This document shows positions 52,901 through 62,263 of a stretch of 64,000 nucleotides of DNA, piece after piece. Numbering within the stretch: position 1 is the first letter of the stretch; the number at the start of each line of letters is the position of its first letter. The stretch comes from Chelydra serpentina. Lineage: Eukaryota; Chordata; Testudines; Chelydridae. A program made the position numbers and the translations under genes. Below the pieces are notes generated by a model. The model was not told the DNA's origin and did not search any database. It saw only the letters and a program-made list of their open reading frames with translations. The stretch lies in contig JBAIAC010000001.1 in the NCBI GenBank assembly GCA_037349315.1, positions 33,666,001 through 33,730,000 of the forward strand. Reading direction: 5' to 3'.

Positions 52901-53460
52901 AGGACAGAGGGAACTCTCCATCATAAGGAGATGCAAATTGATCTCCCAATTTCTTTTGCCTCTCAATTTTAAAAACAGACAAAAGTTACACTTCTGAGGG
53001 ACATGTGATTCCTCAAGGCAACAGAAGCAACAGCAGTGCCCATCATTCACTGGGAAAGCCTCCTGGCATGAAAGGCAACATTTAAACCGCAGCGAGCCAG
53101 GCATACACTCCTAGTAACATAATGTTCCCCCAAAGGAAGAAACTGAAAAGACATAGGCCCTTATAAACTTTATTTATTTATTTTATTTACTAACTACTAC
53201 TATAACTAAACTAAGTAAAACTATGCAAAAAAATAAGTTGACATAAGTTTAACTGAGACACTGTCTCAGACTAAGTTGGTTGACAAGGAACAGAGGGCAC
53301 ACAGCTCAATATAGCCTCAGTGCAGAACATGAGACTGTGTTGAGTGCATGCATGGGCCGGATGAGCACCTTTACCTAAAATCTATGATTGAATGCACATG
53401 GGGCACATTCACACTAGAAATGGAGCACTCATAGGGACATTACTGAAAAAAAAAGTTGTA
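49960..53460 (-). pseudogene. Ancient DIRS Gag region (relic B)
   Basis: ORF 52850-53104 on the minus strand reads MPGSLRFKCCLSCQEAFPV with a Cys/His pattern parallel to MPGSPGFKPCSACQKPMPT of copy 1, and ends ESSLCPASDPSHGT. From 50000 to 50640 and 51400 to 52800 the sequence is rich in GGTACC/GGTACCA units like the RS-encoding part of young Gag. The 5' end of the element is near 53280-53460. Recombinase and RT are not found next to it. A retroelement-like insertion seems to occupy about 51760-52440. Confidence 0.68.
52331..52358. repeat. (TG)n(CG)n microsatellite
   Basis: TGTGTGTG passing into CGCGCGCG, within the insertion in DIRS relic B. Confidence 0.85.
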
Positions 53461-53879
53461 CGGTGGCTTTTGTATGCATCTTACTGAGATGGGAATACCC
53501 AGCACAAGAACTTTATGCAAATTAAAAAACTGAAATGCCTGAACATGTCATCAGAGAATGCTAAGGACTGCAACAAAATTTCTGGGACCATGTTTAAAAA
53601 ATGCTCTTCTTATGACAAGGTAGACAGGGTGATGAAACATTGTCTTACCAACAAGTCAAATGAAGTATTAGAACCATTTCAAAGCACCTTATATCATCCA
53701 CTTTTCAATTTTTCCAAAGCAAAGACTTTCCAGAAATCCTTGCAGCAGACTAAAAGACCTAACAGGGTGAATCCTTTTCAAAGACTGCATACAGGACTTA
53801 ATTTTGATTTTCTTGGGAAAGTGAAAGTCTGTCTCCAGTTTTGTCAAAATGCATTCCCAGGTTTTATATGGCTTTACAA
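53461..53879. other. Stretch with an unassigned ORF
   Basis: An ORF at 53515-53886 (123 codons, plus strand) has no recognised domain. It leads directly into the CR1 RT fragment and may be older repeat or chance. Confidence 0.35.
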
Positions 53880-56162
53880 AAGGTAGATCGTGACATACCA
53901 ACCTGATTTCTGTCTTTGAGAAGGTAACAGATTTTTTAGACAAAGGAAACGCAGTGGATCTAATTTACCTCGATTTCAGTAAGGCATTTGATACAGTTCC
54001 ACATGGGGAATTATTAGTTAAATTGGAAAAGATGGGGATCAATATGAAAATTGAAAGGTGGCTAAGGAACTGGCTAAAGGGAAGATTACAATGGGTCATA
54101 CTGAAAGGTGAACTGTCAGGCTGGAGGGAGGTTACTAGTGGAGTTCCTCAGAGATCGGTTTTAGGACCAATCTTATGTAATCTTTTTATTACTGACCTTC
54201 GCACAAAAAGTGGGAGTGTGCTAATAACGTTTGCGGATGACACAAAGCTGGGAGGTATTGCCAATACAGAGAAGGAGCGGGATATCATACAGGAAGATCT
54301 GGATGACCTTATAAACTGGAGTAATAGAAACAGGATGAAATTTAATAGTGAAAAGTGCAAGGTCATGCCTTTAGGAATTAATAACAAGAATTTTTTGTTA
54401 TAAACTGGGGACGCATCCAGTTGGAAGTAACAGAGTAGGAGAAGGACATCAGAGTATTGGTTGATCACAGGATGACTATGAGCCGCCATGTGATATGGTC
54501 GTGAAATAAGCAAATGCGGTCTTGGGATGCATCAGGAGAGGTATTTCCAGTAGAGATAAGGAGGTGTTAGTACTCTTATACAAGGGACTGGTGAGACCTC
54601 ATATGGAATACTGTGTGCAGTTCTGGTCTCCCATGTTTAAGAAGGATGAATTCAAACTGGAACAGGTACAGAGAAGAGCTACTAAGATGATCCGAGGAAT
54701 GGAAAACCTGTCTTATGAAAGGAGACTCAAGGAGCTTGGCTTTTTTAGCCTAACCAAAAGAAGGCTGAGGGGAGATATAATTGTTCTCTATAAATATATC
54801 AGAGGGATAAATATCAGGGAGGGAGAGGAATTATTTAAGATCAGTACCAATGTAGACACAAGGACAAATGGATATAAACTGGCCATCAGGAAGTTTAGAC
54901 TTCAAATTAGACGAAGGTTTCTAACCATCAGAGGAGTGAAGTTCTGAAACAGCCTTCCAATGGGAGTAGTGGGGGCAAAAGACATATCTGGCTTCAAGAC
55001 TAAGCTTGATAAGTTTGCTGAGGGGATGGTATGATGGGATAGCCTAATTTTGGCAATTAATTGATCTTTGACTATTAGCGGTAAATATGCCCAATGGCCT
55101 ATGATGGGATGTTAGATGGTGTAGCGGGGTGAGTACCTCGCTCAGGCCTCAAGGGCTTGAAATAAGCCCTGGGAGAGGGCTGTGGCTGGGACGGCTGATT
55201 GGGGAAGCAGCTACAGCTGCGGCCACGCCCCAATCAGGGCCCAGCTGGCCCTTATAAGAGGGCAGTGAGCCGAGCAGACAGTCTCTCTCTGCTTTTAGAG
55301 AGAGAAGGACCTGGCTGCCGGGGAGCTAAAAAGGGACCTGAAGTGGGGCAGCGCTGGGGAGCTCCCGCCTGGAAGTCCCCCAGGCTGCAGGGCCTTCTGC
55401 GGGGCCTAAACAGGTTCTGGGGCTGCGAAGGGGCAGCCCGGGGATAGGTAAAGGCAGCAGGCCTGAACCTCCCTTGCCTATGATGACTGGCTATTACAGA
55501 CTGCAGTCTGCCTCAGTGAACGGGAGCTTGATGATGACTGGCAGTAGCCCATTGGCTGAGGCAAGGTGGGTATAGTGGGTGTGGGTTCCCCAGGGAAGGG
55601 GAGACCCAGCGACTGAGGGGGCAGCCAGGGGGCAGCACCCCAGTCAAAGGGGCACCGGAGTCCGGGAGGGACACGGGGCCAGCGGCAAGCGGAACACCGA
55701 CCAGCAGAGAGCGATCCGGAGGCTGGAAACGCTAATTCCCTGATGAGCCAGCAGGAGGTGCTGCTGGGTGAGTCCCGCACCGCTACAGATGGTGTGGGAT
55801 CTGAGTTACTGAAGAGAATTCTTTCCTGGGTGTCTGGCTGGTGAGTCTTGCCCACATGCTCAGGGTTTAGCTGATCGCTATATTTGGGGTTGGGAAGGAA
55901 TTTTTCTCCAGGGCAGATTGGCAGAAGCCCTGTTGTTGTTTTTTTGCCTTCCTCTGTAGCGTGGGGCACGGGTCACCTGCTGGAGGATATCTGGAGGATT
56001 CTCTGCACTTTGAAGTCTTTAAACCATGACTTGAGGACTTCAATAGCTCAGACATAGGTTAGGGGTTTATTACAGGAGTGGGTGGGTGAGATTCTGTGGC
56101 CTGCGTTGTGCAGGAAGTCAGACTAGATGATCATAATGGTCCCTTCTGACCTTAAAGTCTAT
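53880..56162 (+). pseudogene. CR1 LINE, 5'-truncated (RT and 3' UTR) with a nested solo LTR
   Basis: ORF 53954-54403 carries [39 protein letters not shown] and the active site LITFADDTKLGG. ORF 54522-54947 is the C-terminal part (GLVRPHMEYCVQFWSP, LTKRRLRGDIIVLYKYIRG). A frameshift lies between them near 54403-54522. The 3' UTR is split by the LTR at 55120-55787 and runs to 56162, where the Harbinger element is inserted. The tail ends with the CR1-like octamer AGTCTATG repeated across the insertion (56155-56162 and 61220-61231). Confidence 0.88.
55120..55787 (+). mobile_element. Solo LTR in the CR1 3' UTR
   Basis: 668 bp from TGTAGCGGGGTGAG to CCGCACCGCTACA, with a perfect 5-bp duplication GATGG (55115-55119 and 55788-55792). 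A TATA-like CCTTATAAGAGGG lies near 55250. The 5-bp duplication and TGTAGCGG ends differ from the 4-bp LTR family at 10881 and 32289, so this is a separate family. Confidence 0.85.
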
Positions 56163-56627
56163 GGGTACGTCTACACTACAGAATTAGGTCGAAATTATAG
56201 AAGTCGATATATTAAAACCCGAATTAATGGAATCGATTGTGTGTGTCCCCACTAAAGAGCGTTAAGACCATGAGGTCGATTGTCTGTGTCCACAGTAGCG
56301 AGAGTAGCATCGACCTTCGAAGCATTGCATTGCGGGTAGCTATCCCACAGTTCCCGCAGTCTCCGCCGCCCATTGGAATTCTGGGTTGCGATCCCAAAGC
56401 CTGATGGGGCAGAAAAAAATGTCGCTGGTGGTTCTGGGTACATGTCATCAGGCCATCAAACGTCCCTCCCTCCCTCCTTGAAAGCAATCTTTTTCGCGCC
56501 TTGTCTGCGTGCTTTCCATGTTTGCTACAGAAGGCTACAGAAGGCTGCTCAGCTCACAATTACCGTACATCTCCAGCGTATGCCTTCACATTAGGTCTAG
56601 TGGAGATTCAGTCACGGTATAATACGG

Positions 56628-56702
56628 GCAGAGGGATAGCTCAGCGTTCTGAGCGTTGGCCCGCTAAACCCGGGGTTGCGAGTTCAATCCTTGAGGGGGC
56701 CA
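56628..56702 (+). other. tRNA-like module 1 in the Harbinger left region
   Basis: GGATAGCTCAGCG (A-box-like, second G pair changed to TT) and GGTTGCGAGTTCAATCC (good B box). The middle CCCGCTAAACCCGG recalls a Ser(GCT)-like anticodon region. Acceptor strands cannot pair, so this is not a functional tRNA gene. Confidence 0.6.
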
Positions 56703-56741
56703 TTCCGCCTGAGGCTGGTAGTCGCGGGACTGCACAGCATA

Positions 56742-56852
56742 AGCTCCTTGCCTTCTAGCTGCAGATCGTGCAATATGCCATAAATGGTTGTGGTCGCGGG
56801 ACCATATAGGAGAAGCTCCTTGCCTTCTAGCTGCAGATCGTACAATATGCTT
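56742..56852. repeat. Direct repeat between the tRNA-like modules
   Basis: AAGCTCCTTGCCTTCTAGCT and the following GCAGATCGTACAATATGC occur at about 56742-56778 and 56815-56852. Related inverse versions (GGCATATTGTACTATC) lie near 57080. Confidence 0.8.
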
Positions 56853-56949
56853 GACATTACAGTGCTCCTGGCCGGCGGCCTTTGGTGTGGCTGGCCGGGG
56901 GCGCTTTTTTACGTTTTCTTTAAGGGAGATCCAGCACTGCCTGGAACAC

Positions 56950-57024
56950 GGGCAGAGGGATAGCTCAGCGGTATGAGCGTTGACCCGCTAAACCCGGGGT
57001 TGCGAGTTCAATCCTTGAGGGGGT
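56950..57024 (+). other. tRNA-like module 2 in the Harbinger left region
   Basis: Better preserved than module 1: A box TAGCTCAGCGG, B box GGTTGCGAGTTCAATCC, 320 bp downstream of the first in the same orientation and about 260 bp before the transposase ATG. No T-run terminator follows closely. Confidence 0.65.
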
Positions 57025-57282
57025 CAGGAGAGCTTATTGTACCATCTGCAGCTGGAAGGAAAGGCGCCTAACCCCTGCTCATGGCATATTGTACTATCTG
57101 CGGCTAGAAGGAAATGAGCCTAACCCTTGCTCCCCCCTCCCTCCGTGAAAGCACCTGAGGGGGGAGCGAAAAATCCTTTCGCGCCTTTTTTCGTGCGGGC
57201 GCCATATTGCTGCCACCATTGTTATCCACCCGCCGCTTCTGCTCCCACTCTGCTGTCCTGCAAACAGCGTACCGGGGGAAGC

Positions 57283-58578
57283 ATGGAGCACGATCAGATC
57301 ACCGCAACTGTTATGGCCGTTATGAACACCACGCGCATTGTCCAGGAGTATATGGAGACCGAGAACCGGGAGCTGCTAGAGCAACAGGAGGCGAGGACGG
57401 GACAGCATCAGCCTGAGGAGAGTGATGAGGACATGGAGACAGACCTCTCTCAGAAAAGGCCCCCCCGCAAGGTGGACATCATGGTGGTAATGGGGCTCGT
57501 TGATACAGTGGAACGCCGATTCTGGGCCCGGGAAACAAGCACAGACTGGTGGGACCACATAGTGCTGCAGGTCTGGGATGAATCCCAGTGGCTGCGAAAC
57601 TTTCGCATGCGTAAGGGCACTTTCATGGAACTTTGTGAGTTGCTTTCCCCTGCCCTGAAGCGCCAGAACACCAAGATGAGAGCAGCCCTCACAGTAGAGA
57701 AGCGACTGGCGATAGCCCTGTGGAAGCTTGCAACGCCAGACAGCTACCGGTCAGTCGCGAATCAATTCGGAGTGGGAAAATCTACAGTGGGGGCTGTTGT
57801 CATGCAAGTAGCCAGGGCGATCACCAAGCTGCTTGTACCAAGGGTTGTGAGTCTGGGAAATGTGCAGCTCATACTGGATGGCTTTGCAGCAATGGGCTTC
57901 CCGAACTGTGGAGGGGCGATAGACGGAACCCATATCCCTATCTTGGCACCGGACCACCAAGCCAGCGAGTACATAAACCGAAAGGGTTACTTTTCAATAG
58001 TGCTGCAAGCACTGGTGGATCACAAGGGGCGTTTCACCAACATCAACGTGGGATGGCCGGGAAAGGTACATGACGCTCGCATCTTCAGGAACTCTGGTCT
58101 GTTTCAGCTGCTGCACCAAGGGACTTTCTTCCCAGACCAGAAAATAACCGTTGGGGATGTTGAGATGCCCATAGTTATCCTTGGGGACCCAGCCTACCCC
58201 TTAATGCCATGGCTCATGAAGCCATACACAGGTAGCCTGGACAGTAGTCAGGACCTTTTCAACTATAGGCTGAGCAAGTGCAGAATGGTGGTGGAGTGTG
58301 CATTTGGCCGTTTAAAAGCAAGATGGCGAAGTTTATTAACTAGGTTAGATCTCAGCGAAACCAATGTTCCTATTGTTATTACTGCTTGCTGTGCGCTCCA
58401 CAATATCTGTGAGAGTAAGGGAGAGACGTTTATGGCAGGGTGGGAGGTTGAGGCAAATCGCCTGGCCGCTGGTTATGCGCAGCCAGACACCAGGGCTATT
58501 ACAAGAGTACAGCAGGGTGCGTTGCGCATCAGGGAAGCTTTGAAAACAAGTTTCATGAATGGCCAGGATGCTGTGTGA
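57283..58578 (+). CDS. PIF/Harbinger DDE transposase (HARBI1-like), intact
   Basis: 432 residues from the chosen ATG at 57283. The frame is open 52 codons further upstream, but that part lies in GC-rich leader, and MEHDQITATVMAV fits a start. It catalyses excision and insertion of the element, normally with the Myb-like partner. An acidic N-terminus (EESDEDMETDL) is followed by a helix-turn-helix-like segment (YRSVANQFGVGKSTVGAVV) and the DDE_4 nuclease core: first Asp in GGAIDGTHIPI, second in WPGKVHDARIF, Glu in VVECAFGRLKARWR. No stop or frameshift. The stop is followed by AATAAA at 58686-58691. Confidence 0.93.
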   Translation: MEHDQITATVMAVMNTTRIVQEYMETENRELLEQQEARTGQHQPEESDEDMETDLSQKRPPRKVDIMVVMGLVDTVERRFWARETSTDWWDHIVLQVWDESQWLRNFRMRKGTFMELCELLSPALKRQNTKMRAALTVEKRLAIALWKLATPDSYRSVANQFGVGKSTVGAVVMQVARAITKLLVPRVVSLGNVQLILDGFAAMGFPNCGGAIDGTHIPILAPDHQASEYINRKGYFSIVLQALVDHKGRFTNINVGWPGKVHDARIFRNSGLFQLLHQGTFFPDQKITVGDVEMPIVILGDPAYPLMPWLMKPYTGSLDSSQDLFNYRLSKCRMVVECAFGRLKARWRSLLTRLDLSETNVPIVITACCALHNICESKGETFMAGWEVEANRLAAGYAQPDTRAITRVQQGALRIREALKTSFMNGQDAV

Positions 58579-58685
58579 AAGTTCTGTTTTTCCCCAGTAA
58601 TGAAAAGCCCCGCCCCTTCATTCGCTCTACTTCCCTTTACCCAAACCGCCCTGCCCTCCCCCCCTCGATCACCGCTTGCAGAGGA

Positions 58686-58725
58686 AATAAAGTAATTCTT
58701 GCTTAAAAATCATGCATTCTTTATT
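58686..58725. terminator. Convergent poly(A) signals
   Basis: AATAAA on the plus strand (58686-58691) about 110 bp after the transposase stop, and TTTATT (58720-58725), i.e. AATAAA on the minus strand, about 130 bp after the stop of the Myb-like gene. The two transcripts would end within 40 bp of each other. Confidence 0.7.
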
Positions 58726-58856
58726 AATTTGTAAAACACAGAGGGGGGACTATGGTGGTAACTGACACAGTCTCCCGGGATAGGTGGTAGAGGAAGGGAA
58801 GCACCAGGATGGGTGGTGGAGGAGGGGATGAGGGAAGGACAAGGACACACAGCACT

Positions 58857-59398
58857 TTAAAACTTATTGAATGCCAGCCCTTTCTTGCTTGGACTGTTCT
58901 CTTGGCTTGAGTGGCTGGGAGCACGGAGGCCACCCAAACGCGTTCTTGGGCGTCTCGGGGATGAGGTTATGGGACTCGGGAAGGAGGGCTGTTGGTTACA
59001 CAGGGGCTGTAGCGGCGGTCTGGGCTCAGGCGGCCTTTCCTGAACCCTACGCCTGTCCTCAGCCATAAGCCGGAGGATTTCCGTTTGATCCTCCAGTAGC
59101 CTCAGAATTGCATCCTGCCTTCTCTCTGCACGCTGACGCCACCTACTCTCTTCATCCCGCCGCTGTCTCTCTTCAGCCCGCCAGTCATTGTCCTCAGCAC
59201 GCCACTTGTCCGCGCGATCAAATTCTGCCTTCCTGGACTCAGACAGTGTCTGCCTCCACGCATTCTGCTGGGCAGCCTCAGAGTGGGAGGATTCCATGAG
59301 TTCTGAGAACATATCGTCTCGACTCCTTTTCTTTTTACTTCTTATCTTCGCTAGCCTCTGGGATGGTGATGAAAGGGGTGGCGTTGAAACATTTGCAG
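58857..59398 (-). CDS. Harbinger Myb/SANT-like protein, exon 2 (coiled-coil C-terminus)
   Basis: Acceptor CTTCCTCCCACAG followed by CTGCAAATG; the first two bases complete the Ala codon from exon 1. It encodes a basic stretch KIRSKKKRSRDDMF, a long charged helix (about 90 residues, ending RRQDAILRLLEDQTEILRLM) likely to form a coiled coil, then a Pro/Arg-rich tail ending LAFNKF. This layout is typical of Myb-like partners of Harbinger transposases, which bind the termini and bring the transposase to the nucleus. Confidence 0.82.
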
Positions 59399-60310
59399 CT
59401 GTGGGAGGAAGCAAACGGGAGACAAATGTAAAAGACACATTTTGTTTGAACAAAACATTACATATCACATGTGCATTTTGTCCAAGGTTGCACTGGGCCT
59501 CTTATATTGAGGGTCTGCCGGTTTGCTGTGAGAGATCACACAAGCAGGTCAGGCGGGCAACAGAATTCGGCTTGCAGACAGCCATGGTAAGACACTCTAT
59601 AGGCTTCTTTAAGCTTCACAACAGGCGGGAATGTTTTCAAACAGCAACCCCCTCATTTCCCATAACAAACATCCCGTGGGCTGGCAATTTAAAACAAATA
59701 GGTTAGCAATTGAAAAGTTAGGGGGGGCGGCGGTTTTCGGATTAACATGCAGGGAGAACCTAATCGCCCCCCCACACACACACACACACCCAGGCAAGAT
59801 GTTCGCTGTGCCCCCTCCCCCCACCGCGTGGGTCACAGCGGGGAAGATTTCCGTTCAGCCACAGGCAAACGGCCCAGCAGGGACGGAGCCCCTCTGAATG
59901 CCCCCGTACTAAAATTCCCCTATTTCAACCAGGTTCCCATGAATGACATCACTCTTCTGAGGATAACACACACAGATAAAGAAAGGATGTTGCTTGAATG
60001 CCAGCAAAAACCGGGACCGTACGCCGCCATGCTTTGCAAAGCACTGATTCCAGACTACGTGCTGCTTGCCTGGCGTGGCAGAGTGTGTTACCACGGAGCA
60101 CAGGATAAGGCTGCCCTCCCCAGAAACCTCTTGCACAGGCTTTGGGAGCACATCCAGGAGATCTTTCTGGAGATGTCCCCGGAGGATTTCTGCTCCATCC
60201 CCGAACATGTTAACAGACTTTTCGAGTAGCTGTGGCTGTACTGGCCACGAATTAATCATTGAACACGCTTGCTTATAAAACATGTATTAATTAAACAGAG
60301 GTACACTCAC
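59399..60310 (-). other. Intron of the Harbinger Myb/SANT gene
   Basis: GT-AG intron of 912 bp (GTGAGTGTAC to TTCCTCCCACAG), phase 1. It contains the plus-strand ORF at 59747-60229 and a short CA repeat at 59773-59789. Confidence 0.78.
59747..60229 (+). CDS. Third Harbinger ORF, unknown function (possibly BEN-like)
   Basis: 160 codons, plus strand, inside the Myb intron and antisense to that gene. The N-terminal ~60 residues are low complexity (CA repeat) and may not be coding. The rest, from an in-frame ATG at 59939 (96 residues), is well-composed: ECQQKPGPYAAMLCKALIPD, LLAWRGRVCYHGAQDKAALP, LHRLWEHIQEIFLEMSPEDF, VNRLFE. A good 3' splice site (CCCCTATTTCAACCAG) ends at 59932, just before that ATG. 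The alternation of short helices and the KxALPxNLL pattern vaguely recall BEN domains; this is a guess. ATTAAA follows at about 60290. It could be a separate gene or an alternative last exon of a plus-strand transcript. Confidence 0.5.
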   Translation: MQGEPNRPPTHTHTPRQDVRCAPSPHRVGHSGEDFRSATGKRPSRDGAPLNAPVLKFPYFNQVPMNDITLLRITHTDKERMLLECQQKPGPYAAMLCKALIPDYVLLAWRGRVCYHGAQDKAALPRNLLHRLWEHIQEIFLEMSPEDFCSIPEHVNRLFE

Positions 60311-60839
60311 CAGAGGTCCCTTCTCCTGCATCGAGCACACCTTGGGAGGGTTCGAACTGTACTGGCTCCAGGGAGAGAAAGAGTTCCTGGCTGTCGGGGA
60401 AAAGGGCTTCTCCGCTTCCTTGCTGGGTCTGTGTGCTGTTTTCAGCATCATTATCATCATCAGGCTCCTCTGTGGGTTCTGATGATCCACATACGGAGTC
60501 AAACCACATGGGAGGGTCTGTGCTGGCTGCACCTCCTAGAATGGCATGCAGCTCATCATAGAAGCGGCATGTCTGGGGCTGTGACCCAGAGCGGCTGTTT
60601 GCATCTCTGGTTTTTTGGTAGGCTTGCCTGAGCTCCTTAATTTTCACGCGGCACTGTTGCGCGTCCCTGTTGTAGCCTCTGTCCTGCATACCTTTGGAGA
60701 CTTTGGCATATGTCTTGGCGTTTCTTCTTTTGGACCCTAGCTCTGCTAGCACGGTTTCGTCTCCCCAAACAGCGATCAGATCGAGTACCTCACGCTCGGT
60801 CCATGCTGGAGCTCGTCTTCGGTTCTGGGACTCCATCAT
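60311..60839 (-). CDS. Harbinger Myb/SANT-like protein, exon 1 (DNA-binding domain)
   Basis: Begins MMESQNRRRAPAWTEREVLD (an upstream in-frame Met at 60866 is possible). A trihelix/Myb-SANT domain follows with WTEREVLDLIAVWGDE, YAKVSKGMQDRGYNRDAQQC and KIKELRQAYQKTRDAN, then an acidic linker (EEPDDDNDAENS). It ends in the donor GTGAGTGTAC at 60310, phase 1, and joins exon 2 in frame. Expected to bind the terminal inverted repeats. Divergent from nothing inside the element; its promoter lies between 60840 and the right terminus. Confidence 0.88.
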
Positions 60840-61236
60840 GGTCACCTCTGCTGATGAGATCTGCACTCACCTGCAGCTCACCACGCTGGCCAAACAGGAA
60901 ATGAAATTCAAACGTTCGCGGGGCTTTTCCTGTCTACCTGGGAGGAGCATTCGAGCTCAGACCGCTGTCCAGAGCGGTCAGCTGTTGCACCGTGGGATAG
61001 ATTTAGGAGGCCGATACTGTCGAATTGCGTCCTCACTAAGCCTACATCGATTCGGCAATATCGCTTTAAGCGCTAATTCTCTCGTTGGGGCTGGAGTGGC
61101 GAGATCGATTTTAAGAGCCCTAGAAGTCGATGGTAAGGGCTTCGTCGTGAGGACGGGTGCACGGATCAATCGAAATAACGCTAATAAATTCGACCTAAAC
61201 TCGTAGTGTAGACCAGGGCTATGAGTCTATGTGGTG

Positions 61237-61900
61237 ATTCATGGAACAAATTAAAGATAAAGAGCTTTTCTTAGAGTTAATTTCAAGCCCTAGACAACGG
61301 ACGTGGTAGAAAACAAAATGTATTATAGATCTGGCTTTCTCCTCTTAGTCAAATCAGCCAGTCTAAAATAAGACACTATAACCAGATCTTCTGTCCTTTA
61401 GTTCTACAGCTAATACACATCCATTGTGGTGAAAATTTTGTGCCAGAAACGGAATAGGAGATGAGAAATTTTAAGGGTGATCCAAAATACTGCTGGCAAC
61501 ACTTTTCCATTAATACACACACACACAAGCATTTTGAAGGACTGCAAATGCCAAGCAGCATCCAAGACTGATGATCAAATTTTGTTTTTAATTTCTTTAC
61601 ATTGAAGTGCTTTTTGAGGATGAACTGGCTCAGCCATTTCAGATCTAGGATATACCTACATCCTTTTCGCTTCTTGGATATCATTAAATAAAGTAAACAC
61701 TGAGAAAACAGCTCTGAGATGGGGATAGGGTTGTCTGCTTTTATGTCTTCTAAGAGGTATTTTGTCCTTCACTCTGGAAATTTTCTCTTGAATAATGGTT
61801 TGTTGGTGTAAAAACTTCCTGGGTATTGAGTTGAAGATATTCAAATGTTGTGTTATTTTTTCTGAATCACTAAGACATGCCATTTTATTCTAAATAAATG
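61237..61900 (-). pseudogene. Unique stretch with a probable old DIRS-like RT fragment (61376-61690)
   Basis: The minus-strand ORF 61376-61684 contains CRYILDLKWLSQFILKKHF, similar to the RPILDLRGLNKFMVKLKF motif of DIRS RTs. A second frame has a remote FRFWHKIFTT echo of the FGLSTAPRVFTK motif. Very degraded. The remainder has no recognisable feature. Confidence 0.42.
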
Positions 61901-62263
61901 AAAAGACGGTTACTCACCGTAGTAACGGGTGTTCTTCGAGATGTGTTGCTCATATGTATTCCACTTAGGTGTGCGCGCGCGGCGTGCACGATCGTCGGAA
62001 GATTTTTACCCTAGCAACACTCGGTGGGCCGGCTGGCGCCCCCTGGAGTGGCGCCGTTAGGTGGCCCGATATATACCCCAGCCAGCCCATCGCCCTCTCA
62101 GTTCCTTCTTGCCGGCTATTCTGACAGTGGGGATGGAGGGCGGGTTTGGAATACATATGAGCAACACATCTCGAAGAACACCAGTTACTACGGTGAGTAA
62201 CCGTCTTTTCTTCTTCGAGTGATTGCTCATATGTATTCCACTTAGGTGACTCCCAAGCCATTC

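Larger units (their letters stand above)
56163..61219. mobile_element. Autonomous PIF/Harbinger DNA transposon
   Basis: 5.06 kb with terminal inverted repeats GGGTACGTCTACAC and GTGTAGACCAGGGC, extended imperfectly by AGGTCGAA/TTCGACCT. Flanking triplet TAT on both sides (56160-56162, 61220-61222). It carries a DDE transposase on the plus strand (57283-58578), a two-exon Myb/SANT gene on the minus strand (60839-60311 and 59398-58857), convergent poly(A) signals between them, and a further plus-strand ORF inside the Myb intron. The transposase is intact, so insertion appears fairly recent. It is inserted in the CR1 3' tail. Confidence 0.92.

Noticed and set aside
30285..53460. DIRS relics A and B as two halves of one element
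   Set aside because: Dynein exons at 43872-43973 and 45317-45424 lie between them, so a single insertion cannot explain both without rearrangement.
56628..57024. Functional tRNA genes
   Set aside because: A and B boxes are present but the acceptor arms (G-rich on both sides) cannot pair and the anticodon stem is poor.
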